Shown: positions 24,453-34,443, counted from the stretch's first letter. The stretch is DNA of 58,992 nucleotides from Pseudanabaena mucicola FACHB-723 (GCF_014696385.1 NZ_JACJQB010000021.1:1-58992); one strand, 5' to 3'. Translations and numbers: made by a program. Notes: a model not told the origin generated them from the letters alone.

Positions 24453-25250
24453 TTATTGCTTGCCCAATTCCTGAGCGCGATGGGTTGCAGCAAGCACGGC
24501 TTCTATCATAGCGGAACGTAAGCCCGCTTTTTCTAATTGGGCAACTGCGGCGATGGTCGTTCCCGCAGGGCTAGTGACCTGATCCTTGAGTTGAGCTGGG
24601 TGTAGCTTGGTTTCACTGAGTAGTTGAGCTGTACCTAAAACTGTTTGCATGGCTAGTTGCATGGCGATGGCTCTCGGCAACCCTGCCGCGACCCCACCAT
24701 CTGCCATCGCTTCGATCACCAAGGCGACATAGGCGGGACCAGAACCCGATAGCCCTGTTACTGCGTCCATTAGCGATTCGGCAACTTCAACAACTGTACC
24801 AATCGCCTTAAAAATTTTTCGCACTGCTTCAAGCTGAGTGCTATTGACCAATGCATTAGCTGCGATCGCAGTTACACCTGCGCCCACCTGAGCGGGAGTA
24901 TTGGGCATGGCACGGACGATGGGCTTATTAGGAAACATCGTTTCTAACTGCGCCAAGGTGACCCCAGCCAAAATCGAGACAATACAGCTCGCAGGAGCAT
25001 TACTAAGACCAATTGCGGCGGCACTAAGAGATTGCGGCTTGACTGCTAACAGCATGATTTCCGCTTCGGCTGCCACCAGATTATTGGGTGTAACTTGGAC
25101 TCCGTACTTTTGCGCTAAGAGATCGCGGCGTTCGGGCATCGGATCGCTCACACAAACATCGGCGGGCACATAGATATGACTAGCGACAAGGCGAGACAAA
25201 ATTGCCTCACCCATGACACCGCCACCGATAATACTGAGTTGAAATTTCAA
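24453..25250 (-). CDS. proC: Pyrroline-5-carboxylate reductase
   Basis: Reduces pyrroline-5-carboxylate to proline with NAD(P)H, the last step of proline synthesis. The 265-residue protein has the N-terminal Rossmann motif IGGGVMGEAIL (residues 7-17), the conserved AVKPQSL and RAMPNTPAQVGAG segments, and the C-terminal signature SGSGPAYVALVIEAMADGGVAAGL that forms the substrate pocket, then VTSPAGTTIAAV. It lies downstream of sepF on the same strand, an order conserved in many cyanobacteria (pipX-pipY-sepF-proC). Confidence 0.96.
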   Translation of the reverse strand: MKFQLSIIGGGVMGEAILSRLVASHIYVPADVCVSDPMPERRDLLAQKYGVQVTPNNLVAAEAEIMLLAVKPQSLSAAAIGLSNAPASCIVSILAGVTLAQLETMFPNKPIVRAMPNTPAQVGAGVTAIAANALVNSTQLEAVRKIFKAIGTVVEVAESLMDAVTGLSGSGPAYVALVIEAMADGGVAAGLPRAIAMQLAMQTVLGTAQLLSETKLHPAQLKDQVTSPAGTTIAAVAQLEKAGLRSAMIEAVLAATHRAQELGKQ

Positions 25251-25380
25251 GACTCACCAAATAACCTAGATAATATTGGGTAAAGTATTGGGTAAAAAAT
25301 TTCCCTACAACTTTATCTGCCCACTTTGGGCAGGAGTTAACACAAAACTAGTCAACAAACATAAGCATCGAGGGTAATGC

Positions 25381-25971
25381 TTACTGAGCAAAACGGCTCA
25401 TAGGTGCAGCTTCAGCCGCCCATGCTGGTGCTGGTGCTGCGGTAGGACGGGCAACACGAGGCTGAGGCATTGGTACTTCGTTCAATACCGAAGACTGCGA
25501 TGTTACTTGTACGCAAGAAGGGGCAAACAAGAAAATACTATCGCCAATGCGTTCTTGATGACCATCAAGGGCATAGGTTCCACCTGCAACGAAGTCAACG
25601 GCACGCTGTGCTTGGTCAGGATCCATCATGGTAAGGTTCAATACCACTGACTTACGCTCACGCAATGCTTGGATCGCTTGAGGCATTTCTTCAAAAGTGC
25701 GAGGTTCCATCACCATCACTTGGGACAAACCATTTGCAGCACCAGGCAGACCAATTACATTGCTCATATTTTCAGATGATGTAGCTCTCAAAGCGGTGGG
25801 ACGTTCACGGGTGCGGCGAGTTTGTGGCTCTTCTTGCTCTTGAGCAATCGCACCATTTTCCTCTTGGTAAATATCTTGATATTCACGGCTAGAGGCTTCA
25901 TCATACTCGTAATCGTATTCTTCAGCTTCAGATAGACCAACAAAATCCTTGAGCTTTGTAAAAATTCCCAT
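25381..25971 (-). CDS. sepF: Cell division protein SepF
   Basis: Links FtsZ filaments to the cytoplasmic membrane at the division ring; cyanobacterial SepF was also described as Cdv2. The 196-residue protein begins with a short amphipathic helix [13 protein letters not shown] that targets the membrane. A disordered acidic linker (residues 15-75) and the SepF core domain (about 85-165) follow, with [42 protein letters not shown] and [15 protein letters not shown]. The C-terminal Pro/Ala-rich tail is a cyanobacterial trait. A promoter must lie in the 700-base gap upstream. Confidence 0.95.
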   Translation of the reverse strand: MGIFTKLKDFVGLSEAEEYDYEYDEASSREYQDIYQEENGAIAQEQEEPQTRRTRERPTALRATSSENMSNVIGLPGAANGLSQVMVMEPRTFEEMPQAIQALRERKSVVLNLTMMDPDQAQRAVDFVAGGTYALDGHQERIGDSIFLFAPSCVQVTSQSSVLNEVPMPQPRVARPTAAPAPAWAAEAAPMSRFAQ

Positions 25972-26679
25972 CGTAGATTAACTCCTAAGTGTTGTCTCCT
26001 CAGTTTTGGCTCGGACACCGCAACATAACTTTATCTAGATTAGATGAGGATTGGATCTAATTAAGTAAAATCTTGCTTTGTCTAGATAAGCCAAATTGCT
26101 TTTACTGACTAAAACAGCATTGACTAAATGTTTATCCGCAGACTTTAACCGATAACTGCAAAAAAATCTAGATGCATTTGTTAAGTTTTTGTATACGACA
26201 AAATCTGACAATTGTCTTTTAATAACTTAACTAGCAATAGGAAGCCATCAATCAGTAATTTGATTAGTGAAGTATAGAATTAGTTCTGAAGCTTAATATT
26301 TCTTTAAATGCTATAGATGCTCATGCCGACTGGATTTGCAGCTATTACTGGCAGACTAGCTGATCAGGTTCTCACAAAGATATATCAATAATGAATGATT
26401 TCAGATTAACAATGTCTATACCTTAGTTACTCTAGATTTCTTACTATTTAGTTCGCTGTCATATTCATTTTGGAAACTGATAGGAACTATCCAAATTATT
26501 GCCCTATAACTTTTGCGATATGGATATTATGTATTCTGCGAAAGTATCCCAAAATACATAACAAGCTGTTTTTTGGCAAACATATTAAGTCTTTAATGCA
26601 TTTTTACAGTTCCAGTACAGAACTGTGCATAGTAATAGGCAGAAGATATATATCAGGTTTGGGTGACTCTCGCAAGTCT
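25972..26679. other. 700-base AT-rich gap between pipY and sepF
   Basis: No convincing gene. An 82-codon frame at 26470-26718 on the plus strand lacks family resemblance, has poor coding character and overlaps the end of pipY. Several A/T-rich segments could hold the sepF promoter. I see no strong hairpin, known RNA or repeat. The gap is long for genes that are close together in many other cyanobacteria. Confidence 0.5.
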
Positions 26680-27360
26680 TTAAAGCGAAAAGATTTGACT
26701 GCCAACACGAATCATTGAAGCTCCAGCTCTCACTGCGATCGCATAGTCCGCTGACATGCCCATCGATAGCTCTCGAACATTTTGCCACCCCTGAGATCTC
26801 AATAGTTCAGCTAGTTCCCCAACCCGACAGAATACTTCATAGGATTGTGCCTCGTTTAATCCAAGGGGCAGAATCGTCATTAGACCAACAATTTTCAAGT
26901 GTTGCAGCTTTTCTAATTTAGGTAAATCCGCTAAAAGGCTTGCTTTTGTCCAGCCTGATTTACTGGGATCATCTGCCAGCTTGACTTGCAGTAATAATTT
27001 CGGTGATTTGTGAGTTTCCGCAATAATGCGATCGCATTGTTCGGCAAGGCTGAGGCGATCGATCGAGTGAATCCAATCAAACTGAGCAATCGCCTGTTTG
27101 GCTTTGTTACTTTGCAAAGAACCAATCATGTGCCAAGTGATATCAGTGAGATCTGCTAATTCCGTTTGCTTGATTTTTGCATCCTGCACTCGCGATTCGG
27201 CAAAGTCGCGCACACCTGCGGCGTAGGCGGCGCGAATTGCTTGAGTAGTCGTATATTTACTGACAGCAACCAGTTTTACCTGCGGCGGAATATTGGTACG
27301 AATTTGATTTAGACGATCGGTGATATTTTTTGCGATCGCATCAGGATTAACTTCAGACAT
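26680..27360 (-). CDS. pipY: PLP-homeostasis protein YggS/PipY
   Basis: Pyridoxal-phosphate-binding protein with a single TIM barrel that controls vitamin B6 and amino-acid pools without known catalysis. In cyanobacteria it is called PipY and is often next to pipX. The 226-residue product shows LVAVSKYTTTQAIRAAY with the PLP-bearing Lys, FAESRVQDA, WHMIGSLQSNKAK and the phosphate-binding ELSMGMSADYAIAVRAGASMIRVGSQIF. The start at 27360 is preferred because the longer frame (to 27504) overlaps divergent pheT. No pipX gene lies in the window. Confidence 0.94.
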   Translation of the reverse strand: MSEVNPDAIAKNITDRLNQIRTNIPPQVKLVAVSKYTTTQAIRAAYAAGVRDFAESRVQDAKIKQTELADLTDITWHMIGSLQSNKAKQAIAQFDWIHSIDRLSLAEQCDRIIAETHKSPKLLLQVKLADDPSKSGWTKASLLADLPKLEKLQHLKIVGLMTILPLGLNEAQSYEVFCRVGELAELLRSQGWQNVRELSMGMSADYAIAVRAGASMIRVGSQIFSL

Positions 27361-27447
27361 GGGATGCTGTGGGCAAGTTTGCAGTGCGGATTTTGCTAAA
27401 CTACTATAACCTGAATATTTCTTAATACTTTTCCCTAGAAACTCCCA

Positions 27448-29859
27448 ATGCGTATCTCTTTGAATTGGCTCCGCGAACTTGTTGACTGCGATCTCTCGCC
27501 CCAAGAGCTAGAAGAAAAACTGACGATGGCAGGCTTTGAAGTGGAGTCCATCGAAGACCGTAGAACATGGGCTGAGGGAGTTGTCGTCGGTCATATTCTC
27601 ACGGCAGAGCGTCATCCTAATGCCGATAAGCTCCAAGTCTGTAAAGTTGACATTGGCGCACCTGAACCATTGCAAATTGTTTGCGGTGCCGCCAATGCCA
27701 GACAGGGTTTGTTTGTACCCGTCGCCACAATTGGTACTTATTTGCCCACAATTGATCTGAAATTGCGCCCAACCAAATTACGGGGTGAGCGTTCTGAAGG
27801 GATGATTTGCTCCCTAGCCGAAATTGGACTAGCCAAAGAATCAAGCGGCATCCATGAATTTCCTGATAACGTGACCGTTGGCGCAGATGTCCGTCCATTA
27901 CTAGGTTTAGATGACGCAATCCTCGATGTCACCTCGACCGCTAACCGTGCCGATGCCCTCAGTGTAGTGGGAATCGCCCGTGAAGTGGCAGCTTTGTTGG
28001 GTAAAGAAGTACGTTTACCCTTAGCTACTAACGATTTTCAACCCAAGACCGCGAATTGGGTGACCGTAGAAGATCCTAAATCCTGTCCCGCCTACATCGG
28101 CACATTGATTAAAGGAGTACAGGTTGCGGAGTCTCCCGAATGGCTCAAGCAGCGCTTGGAAGCCGCAGGAATGCGATCAATCAATAATATTGTTGATATT
28201 ACCAATTACATTTTGTTGGAATGGGGACAGCCGCTCCATGCCTTTGATGCGGATACTTTGGCGGACGGGATCAAGATCGGCGTGCGTTTTGCCAAATCTG
28301 GCGAAAAAATTAAGACCCTCGATGATTGCGATCGCAATCTCACCAGTCAAAACTTCTTGATTACCTCTGGAGACAAACCAATTGCGATCGCAGGGGTGAT
28401 GGGTGGCGCTGAAACCGAAGTTTCCGAAAAAACTAGCAATATTGTCCTCGAAGCGGCATTATTTACCCAAGTGACCACAAGGCGATCGGCACGCGCTCAA
28501 GGCTTACGCACTGAGGCATCGGCACGCTATGAACGCGGTGTTAACCAAGCAGCCATTGAATCCGCTTCAGCCAAAGCAATTCAGATGATTGTGGAACTAG
28601 CTGGCGGTGAAGTTGTCGAGCAAAGTATTGTTGATGCTCGTTCTAAGGAAGTGCGGGTGATTGATTTGCGCTTGACTAAGGTTTGGCAAGTATTAGGTGA
28701 AGTCGAACGCGAAGATGATGACACATTGGCGCTACTGTCAGAAGCCGAGGTCGAACAAACTCTCAAAGTTTTATCCTTTGAGCTAGAAAAGCAACCGATT
28801 GAAGAAGGCAGCTATGCCACATGGAAAGTCACCGTGCCGCCCTATCGCTATGCCGACATTGAGCGGGAAATTGACCTTGTGGAAGAAGTAGCCCGCATCT
28901 ATGGCTATGATAAATTTGTCGAAACCCTTCCCGCAAGAACCGAGTTTGGTTTCCTCTCCGCCGATCAAGAAGGTGGACGGATGATGAGGGCAGCTTTCCG
29001 TGCGGTTGGGCTCACCGAAGTTATGCACATGTCACTATGTCCTCCTACTGAGGCACATCAGGTGAAAATTAATAACCCTGTGGCGATCGAGTATGGAGCG
29101 CTCAGAGGCGATTTACTGACAAATTTGATTGACGCTTGCGCCTTCAATATCAATCAAGGTAACGGCATTTTGAATGGTTTTGAAATTGGGCGTGTATTCT
29201 GGCTCGACGAAGCAGGTAGCGATGAGACCGATCGGATTGCAGGTATTTTTGGCGGCGATCGCACCGTCGGCACTTGGCAGCACAACTCGAAACCATTGGA
29301 TTTCTACGAAGCTAAAGGGATTCTAGATTCTGTATTCCATAATCTCAGTGTAACGGTGGAATACCAACCCGATCAAAAGGATACTCGTCTCCACCCTGGA
29401 CGCACTGCGTCGCTCTGGATTTCAGGTGAACGCCTTGGCACATTTGGACAGTTACATCCACAACTACGTGCCGAGAAGGAATTGCCTGATGAAATTTATG
29501 TCTTCGAGCTAGATTTCTATACATTGCTAGACGCAATGATGAAAAAGTCGATCCCAACTTTTCATCCATTTTCTACCTACCCTAGCAGCGATCGCGATAT
29601 TGCCTTCTTTGCCCCCCTCAAGTTCACGGTTGCCGATATTCAGCGCTCGATTACCCATGTCGGTGGTGAATTACTCGATTCTGTGACTCTCTTTGATCAA
29701 TATATTGGTAAAGGTGTACCCGAAGGTTCGCGCAGTCTTGCCTTCCGTCTAGTCTATCGAGCTTGCGATCGCACTCTAACGGATGTTGATATAAATCCTA
29801 TACATCAAAAAGTTCGTGAGTTACTGGAAGAGAAATTTCAAGCCACTCTCAGAAGCTAA
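27448..29859 (+). CDS. pheT: Phenylalanyl-tRNA synthetase beta subunit
   Basis: Large subunit of the alpha2-beta2 enzyme that charges tRNA-Phe. The 803-residue bacterial-type chain has all regions in order: N-terminal [13 protein letters not shown], the EMAP/tRNA-binding domain ([24 protein letters not shown], about residues 38-150), B3/B4 editing domain (about 200-400, with NIVDITNYI and [10 protein letters not shown]), B5 domain ([25 protein letters not shown]), the catalytic-like core, and the C-terminal anticodon-binding domain ([19 protein letters not shown]...). pheS is not adjacent. The start overlaps nothing; pipY diverges 87 bases away, so promoters for both lie in 27361-27447. Confidence 0.97.
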   Translation: MRISLNWLRELVDCDLSPQELEEKLTMAGFEVESIEDRRTWAEGVVVGHILTAERHPNADKLQVCKVDIGAPEPLQIVCGAANARQGLFVPVATIGTYLPTIDLKLRPTKLRGERSEGMICSLAEIGLAKESSGIHEFPDNVTVGADVRPLLGLDDAILDVTSTANRADALSVVGIAREVAALLGKEVRLPLATNDFQPKTANWVTVEDPKSCPAYIGTLIKGVQVAESPEWLKQRLEAAGMRSINNIVDITNYILLEWGQPLHAFDADTLADGIKIGVRFAKSGEKIKTLDDCDRNLTSQNFLITSGDKPIAIAGVMGGAETEVSEKTSNIVLEAALFTQVTTRRSARAQGLRTEASARYERGVNQAAIESASAKAIQMIVELAGGEVVEQSIVDARSKEVRVIDLRLTKVWQVLGEVEREDDDTLALLSEAEVEQTLKVLSFELEKQPIEEGSYATWKVTVPPYRYADIEREIDLVEEVARIYGYDKFVETLPARTEFGFLSADQEGGRMMRAAFRAVGLTEVMHMSLCPPTEAHQVKINNPVAIEYGALRGDLLTNLIDACAFNINQGNGILNGFEIGRVFWLDEAGSDETDRIAGIFGGDRTVGTWQHNSKPLDFYEAKGILDSVFHNLSVTVEYQPDQKDTRLHPGRTASLWISGERLGTFGQLHPQLRAEKELPDEIYVFELDFYTLLDAMMKKSIPTFHPFSTYPSSDRDIAFFAPLKFTVADIQRSITHVGGELLDSVTLFDQYIGKGVPEGSRSLAFRLVYRACDRTLTDVDINPIHQKVRELLEEKFQATLRS

Positions 29860-29871
29860 AACCTAAATACT

Positions 29872-29902
29872 AAATAGGGAGTCGCAAAGCAACTCCCTAT
29901 TT
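29872..29902. terminator. Stem-loop between pheT and tlyA
   Basis: AAATAGGGAGT (29872-29882) pairs with ACTCCCTATTT (29892-29902), followed by TATTTTTTT. It closes pheT and probably also the convergent tlyA transcript. Confidence 0.75.
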
Positions 29903-29940
29903 TATTTTTTTGGTTCAGCACAAAGCACTGTATTTGGGTT

Positions 29941-30735
29941 TTAATTTGTCGTCATCTTCAGAATTTCCTCAAAGGTCGGCGCAATTGCTTCTGAAGGTTG
30001 CTCACCTAGCCATAGCCAATATTCATAATTGCCAGTCCGACCTTGAATCGGCGAAGGGGTTAGTCCCTGAAACTGCCAACCTAATGATTGAGCCGTATCT
30101 AAGACCTGTGCGATCGCCTCAGCCCTAGTTTTTGGGTCACGCACAATGCCATTTTTGCCAACCTGTCCTTTACCAGCTTCAAATTGAGGCTTGACTAGGA
30201 GTAAAGTTTCACGGGGTGATCGCAATAAATTCCACAACGAAGGCAAAATTTTGGTTAGCGAAATAAACGATAGATCCAATACGGCAAAGTCGGGAACAAC
30301 ATCTTCAGGTGCATATAAGTCCTCAGCCGTGAGATGCCTTAAATTAGTGCGCTCTCGCAATACGACTCGTTCATCACTGCGAATTTCCCAAGCTACTTGC
30401 CCATAGCCCACATCAATACCATAAACCTTAGCGGCTCCCTGTTTGAGCATACAGTCCGTAAAGCCACCTGTCGAGATGCCGCCATCAAAACAAATGCGAT
30501 CGCAAACGTTTAAACCAAATTTTGCCAATGCACCAGCGAGTTTCTCACCACCACGGGACACAAAAGGCGATTGTTGCTTCACTAAAATTACGGCATCTTC
30601 TTTGACCGCAGTACCAACTTTATCAATCACCTGCTGATTGACCTGTACCCAGCCAGCCCGAATAAATTTTTGGGCTTGCTCCCGCGATGGTGCTAGCCCT
30701 AAGTCAACCAATAAAACATCTAAACGTTTTTTCAA
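29941..30735 (-). CDS. tlyA: TlyA-family rRNA 2'-O-methyltransferase (S4 domain)
   Basis: A 264-residue RNA methyltransferase with an N-terminal S4 RNA-binding domain (KRLDVLLVDLGLAPSREQAQKFIRAGWVQVN) and a C-terminal Rossmann-type SAM domain of the FtsJ/RrmJ type (ICFDGGISTGGFTDCMLKQGA, DLSFISLTKILPSL, LLVKPQFEAGK). Family members methylate 16S and/or 23S rRNA ribose and were earlier named hemolysins. The expected DxGxSTGGF appears here as DGGISTGGF. The start is TTG (complement of 30733-30735), three bases after the higA stop, so translation may be coupled to the toxin-antitoxin genes. Confidence 0.92.
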   Translation of the reverse strand: MKKRLDVLLVDLGLAPSREQAQKFIRAGWVQVNQQVIDKVGTAVKEDAVILVKQQSPFVSRGGEKLAGALAKFGLNVCDRICFDGGISTGGFTDCMLKQGAAKVYGIDVGYGQVAWEIRSDERVVLRERTNLRHLTAEDLYAPEDVVPDFAVLDLSFISLTKILPSLWNLLRSPRETLLLVKPQFEAGKGQVGKNGIVRDPKTRAEAIAQVLDTAQSLGWQFQGLTPSPIQGRTGNYEYWLWLGEQPSEAIAPTFEEILKMTTN

Positions 30736-30738
30736 ACT

Positions 30739-31050
30739 TTACGCAACCGTTAATACTTTTTCATATTCTTCTTCATATTTCTGTAAAGAATCCCAAAGAT
30801 CAACCTTCTGCTGAAGATTCAGCCATAGCTCAGGACCATTTCCCAAAGCTTTACCAATCCTAATTGCCATATCCACAGTAATTGGTCTATGACCCTGAAT
30901 TATTTGATTAACCGTTCGCCGCGATACTCCCAACATTTTGGCAAACTGAGTTTGAGAAATTTCTACATCTTCTAAAATGTCTAGGATAACTTCTCCAGGA
31001 TGTGAAGGTCTAATTTTCCTATCTTTTAAACTTTCTAATAAGTTATTCAT
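30739..31050 (-). CDS. higA: HigA-type antitoxin
   Basis: A 103-residue helix-turn-helix antitoxin of the HigA addiction-module family. The N-terminal RKIRPSHPGEVILDILEDVEISQTQFAKMLGVSRRTVNQIIQGHRPIT covers the family signature (HPGEVL...LGVSRxTxxxIxxGxRxI). The rest (MAIRIGKALGNGPELWLNLQQKVDLWDSLQKYE) is the usual C-terminal part that contacts HigB and DNA. It would bind HigB and repress the promoter at 31504-31532. It is the second gene after higB, as usual for higBA. The tail runs directly into tlyA. Confidence 0.93.
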   Translation of the reverse strand: MNNLLESLKDRKIRPSHPGEVILDILEDVEISQTQFAKMLGVSRRTVNQIIQGHRPITVDMAIRIGKALGNGPELWLNLQQKVDLWDSLQKYEEEYEKVLTVA

Positions 31051-31130
31051 ATTATTTACCTCGTCTTTTCGTCATATATACGCCACTTCTAGAAGCAAGG
31101 ATGTGATTACACACAACCACATCCTTAGCT

Positions 31131-31409
31131 TTATTTTTTGTGATAATCTTCGTGATTTACTTCATAAGCGTGACCATCTTCAAACCTAAATGTAATTCGC
31201 CAATTTCCAGTTGTTTTTATCGACCAAATACCTTTTTTGTTTCCTTTTAGTTCATGTAAATCATATCCCGGCAATCTAATATCCTCTAATTTTGAAGCTG
31301 AGCTTATAACATCAAGTCTTTTTCGTATTTTTTTATCTTCCTTAGTAGTTGCCTGTATGTCACCATTTAGCAACCTTTCGAGTAGTTTATTTTTAAAACT
31401 TTTAATCAT
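31131..31409 (-). CDS. higB: HigB-type toxin (RelE superfamily)
   Basis: A 92-residue ribosome-dependent mRNA interferase-like toxin. The chain follows the HigB/plasmid-killer plan: N-terminal helix MIKSFKNKLLERLLNG, a second helix with RKRLDVISSASKLEDIRLPG, then strands LHELKGNKKGIWSIKTTGNWRITFRFEDG and the end VNHEDYHKK. The conserved Trp-Arg-Ile-x-Phe strand (NWRITFRF) is the catalytic/ligand strand in this family. It lies 80 bases upstream of higA on the same strand, toxin first. No damage is visible, so the pair looks functional. Confidence 0.93.
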   Translation of the reverse strand: MIKSFKNKLLERLLNGDIQATTKEDKKIRKRLDVISSASKLEDIRLPGYDLHELKGNKKGIWSIKTTGNWRITFRFEDGHAYEVNHEDYHKK

Positions 31410-31503
31410 TATTATTTGTTTTACTCCTAGGTGTGATTGATTGATGTATTCATTAAAACCTCCGATTCAGAAATAGTTAACTAAGTATTTGAATATAGAT
31501 GCA

Positions 31504-31532
31504 ATTGTAACCTATAAGATTACAGGTGTCAA
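31504..31532 (-). promoter_or_regulatory. Sigma-70-type promoter with dyad, upstream of higBA
   Basis: On the minus strand TTGACA (complement of 31527-31532) stands 17 bases before TACAAT (complement of 31504-31509). The spacer and -10 hold TGTAA-N9-TTACA, an inverted repeat that could be the HigA operator. The spacing is ideal and higB starts about 95 bases downstream. Confidence 0.75.
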
Positions 31533-31545
31533 CACTAAAAAATAA

Positions 31546-31572
31546 AACAAGGTGAGATAGTCTCACCTTGTT
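31546..31572. terminator. Stem-loop after rps1
   Basis: AACAAGGTGAGA (31546-31557) pairs perfectly with 31561-31572 around TAG. It lies just beyond the rps1 stop on the minus strand, and also insulates higBA. Confidence 0.8.
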
Positions 31573-31604
31573 GATAGAAAATATTAACTTTCCTTGGAGC
31601 TTAA

Positions 31605-32639
31605 CTAAGCTTCAGCAATAACTTCTTCTACGGCTTTAGCGACAACTTCTTCAGGAATTTCGGGCTCTTCCATCGCATCAGGAACTTCAAATTCTTCCTC
31701 TTCAACTGCTGCTACGGGAATTTCCATCACTGCAGGCGCTGCATTGAGTTGTTCACGATATTTTGCCGCCATCTCTTCAGCCTTAGCATAAACGAGTTGA
31801 GGGTCACGCACCATGTCACCTGGTTCAGCTTCAAGCTGCTTGGTGGAGAGAGAGATCCGTCCGCGCTCAGCATCGAGATCAATAATCATCACCTTCACTT
31901 CGTCATTAACATTGAAGACATTGTGAGGAGTTTCGATGTGTTCGTGGGAGATTTCTGAGATGTGAAGTAATCCACTGACACCACCGATATCGATAAATGC
32001 GCCGTAAGGCTTGATACCACGGACGACACCGATGACGACTTCGCCAACTTCGAGCTTGTTCATCTTGCGCTCGACGAGGGCGCGGCGATGGCTGAGGACA
32101 AGACGGTTACGGTCTTCATCCACTTCCAAGAACTTGAGTGGTAGTTCCTCGCCAACCAATTCTTCCTTCGGCTTGCGGGTGCTGATATGAGAACCAGGGA
32201 TAAATCCACGTAGGCCTTCGATTCTGACCAATGCACCACCACGGTTGGTCGCAAAAATGAGAGAACGGACAGTTGCGTCTTCTGCTTGCAACTGACGTAC
32301 ACGTTCCCATGCTCTCATGTACTCGATGCGACGAATCGAAAGGGTTAGCTGACCTTCTTCGTTTTCATCAGCAAGAATGAAAAATTCACGAGTTTCATTA
32401 TTTTGTAATACTTCTTCAGGTTGATCAACGCGGTTGATCGACATTTCCTGAATCGGGATATAGGCTGCTGTCTTTGCCCCAATGTCAATAAGTGCGCCCC
32501 TAGGCTCAATGCTAAATACTGTACCCGCAACAATGTCGCCAGGGCTGAAGTGATAATCGTACTTATCTAAGAGTTTCGCGAAGTCTTCATGGGTGAAGCC
32601 GACATTGATGGCTGTAGCAGTTTTTGCCCGATTGATCAT
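31605..32639 (-). CDS. rps1: 30S ribosomal protein S1
   Basis: Ribosomal protein that binds mRNA during initiation. The 344-residue cyanobacterial form has three S1 (OB-fold) domains: about residues 35-105 (GDIVAGTVFSIEPRGALIDIGAKTAAYIP), 120-190 and 205-275 (GVVRGIKPYGAFIDIGGVSGLLHISEIS). A Glu/Ala/Val-rich acidic tail (from about 300) is typical. This is the shorter type found in cyanobacteria and chloroplasts, unlike the six-domain enterobacterial S1. A 185-base leader separates it from rsmB, which lies upstream on the same strand. Confidence 0.96.
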   Translation of the reverse strand: MINRAKTATAINVGFTHEDFAKLLDKYDYHFSPGDIVAGTVFSIEPRGALIDIGAKTAAYIPIQEMSINRVDQPEEVLQNNETREFFILADENEEGQLTLSIRRIEYMRAWERVRQLQAEDATVRSLIFATNRGGALVRIEGLRGFIPGSHISTRKPKEELVGEELPLKFLEVDEDRNRLVLSHRRALVERKMNKLEVGEVVIGVVRGIKPYGAFIDIGGVSGLLHISEISHEHIETPHNVFNVNDEVKVMIIDLDAERGRISLSTKQLEAEPGDMVRDPQLVYAKAEEMAAKYREQLNAAPAVMEIPVAAVEEEEFEVPDAMEEPEIPEEVVAKAVEEVIAEA

Positions 32640-32824
32640 AACTAAATTTTTCCTTGTACCTGTTTTGAATTTATCTGGATTTCCTCCCAGAAATGTAAGA
32701 GCAGTAGCTATTTACAGCTTGGTGCGGTTTACATCCTACGCCTATCTGTATTGTTAATATTTTTAGTAAAACCTATAGGCATAGGTTTGCAATTATAGCG
32801 CAATTCAGCTGTATCGCAAAACTG

Positions 32825-34186
32825 TCAACAAATATTTTTTTGGAGTTTCACCATAAAAAATCCGTCCATGTCGTGTTCATGGGGCAGAACCTTCACCCAA
32901 CCAGCATCACAAGCAAAATGAGCAGCAGGATTATCGGCATCGGGTGGCACAATTTGCCAATCGGGATGATTTTGTAAGAACTGGGTAATCACTTCTTCAT
33001 TTTCCGCAGGATGGATGGTGCAGGTGCTATACACAATTACGCCATCAGGTTTGACCCATTGGATAGCACGCTCAAGGATTTCCGCTTGAGTTTTGGCTAA
33101 TTTATAAGGCTCTTCGGGAGTTTGTCGCCAGCGAGCATCGGCATGACGATGCAATGTCCCTAGTCCAGAGCAAGGCACATCTAGTAAAACGCGATCGCAT
33201 TTGCTCCCTAATACTTTTTCCGCATCAAACTCACGGGCATCAACTTCAACAGTTTGGACATTGGTGATCCCCAAACGCGCCGTATTTTGATCAACTTTTT
33301 TGAGGCGATTGGCAAGGCGATCAAGCGCATAAACTTTACCTGTATTTTTGAGGCGATCACTTATATGTGTGGTCTTGCCACCAGGAGCCGCGCAAGCATC
33401 AATGATGATTTCGTTGGGTTGGGGATCTAATAGATAGGTCACTAACTGAGCGCTTGCGTCCTGTACTGACCACCAACCTTCTTTAAACTTGGGCAATTGA
33501 CTAACATCTCCTGACCCTTGAGCGACGCGAATGCCATCGGGTAAGTTGGGGATTGGTTCCGCTTTGATATCAGCTTCAGCAAAGGCGGCTAAAACTTGAT
33601 CCCTTGTGGCATGTAAAAGATTGACGCGCAAATCGAGATGCGGCGTTTGATTAAACCAATTACAAATACTTGCGATCGCATCTTGCCCAAATTCCTGTTG
33701 CCATAGCTCGATTAGCCATTCAGGATAACTATAAAAACTCGCGGGATCGCTAATTTTGGCAAGAATATCTTCCTTCTCTTTGGCTCTGAGTATGGATCGC
33801 ATCACCCCATTCGTAAAACCTGACAACCCTGTTAAATTATTCGCCTTGGCTAATTCCACAGTGGTATGCACAACTGCCGATGGTTTTATGCGATCAAGAA
33901 AACATAGTTGATAGATGCCAATCTGTAGGATTATTAATAAATCTGGTGGTAATTTTGTGGTTGGTTTTTGTGAGAAGTTTTGCAAAACCGCTTGCAGGGT
34001 TTTTTGGCGGCGCGTACAACCATAAACTAACTCTGTAATTAGACGGCGATCGTTTTCTGGGAGGGTGATGTTTTCTTGTCGCGATCGCGAAAGCGTACAG
34101 TCAAGTGCTACATCAGCATAGGCATTGCGTCTTTGAATTAAGCGCAATGCTTCCAGTGCAATTTGTCGAGAATTCTTGCTCGTCAT
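32825..34186 (-). CDS. rsmB: 16S rRNA (cytosine-967-C5)-methyltransferase RsmB
   Basis: Methylates C967 of 16S rRNA using SAM. The 453-residue protein has an N-terminal NusB-like RNA-binding domain (RQIALEALRLIQRRNAYADVALD, then LITELVYGCTRRQKTL) and a C-terminal Fmu/Sun methyltransferase domain: motif I IDACAAPGGKTTHISD, catalytic motif IV DVPCSGLGTLHRHAD and motif VI VYSTCTIHPAENE with the nucleophilic Cys. Starting at ATG 34186 gives the standard MTSKNSRQIALEAL; an in-frame TTG at 34207 lies in TTGACTCTATAT, which looks more like promoter DNA. Confidence 0.95.
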   Translation of the reverse strand: MTSKNSRQIALEALRLIQRRNAYADVALDCTLSRSRQENITLPENDRRLITELVYGCTRRQKTLQAVLQNFSQKPTTKLPPDLLIILQIGIYQLCFLDRIKPSAVVHTTVELAKANNLTGLSGFTNGVMRSILRAKEKEDILAKISDPASFYSYPEWLIELWQQEFGQDAIASICNWFNQTPHLDLRVNLLHATRDQVLAAFAEADIKAEPIPNLPDGIRVAQGSGDVSQLPKFKEGWWSVQDASAQLVTYLLDPQPNEIIIDACAAPGGKTTHISDRLKNTGKVYALDRLANRLKKVDQNTARLGITNVQTVEVDAREFDAEKVLGSKCDRVLLDVPCSGLGTLHRHADARWRQTPEEPYKLAKTQAEILERAIQWVKPDGVIVYSTCTIHPAENEEVITQFLQNHPDWQIVPPDADNPAAHFACDAGWVKVLPHEHDMDGFFMVKLQKNIC

Positions 34187-34443
34187 CGGCAATTTATATA
34201 GAGTCAAACTAAAGGGCTATGTGTAAAGATCTGATTAGCGGTTGCTCAATGAAATCAAACAACATTTAAATAACAGTCAAAATAAGATGTTGGCACTGTA
34301 GACAAATGCGGTCATTATTTGGTATTTAAGAGCGTATATTGAGACGGCTTTTAATTATTGGTTACAAAGCTGTAAAAAGAATTGTAATTTAATCTTAGTC
34401 TGAATCCAGAGTGTGAAGTTTGCTGAGGGTATGAGGAGAGACA

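Noticed and set aside
26470-26718. 82-codon plus-strand frame between sepF and pipY
   Set aside because: Poor coding composition, overlaps pipY, no recognisable product.
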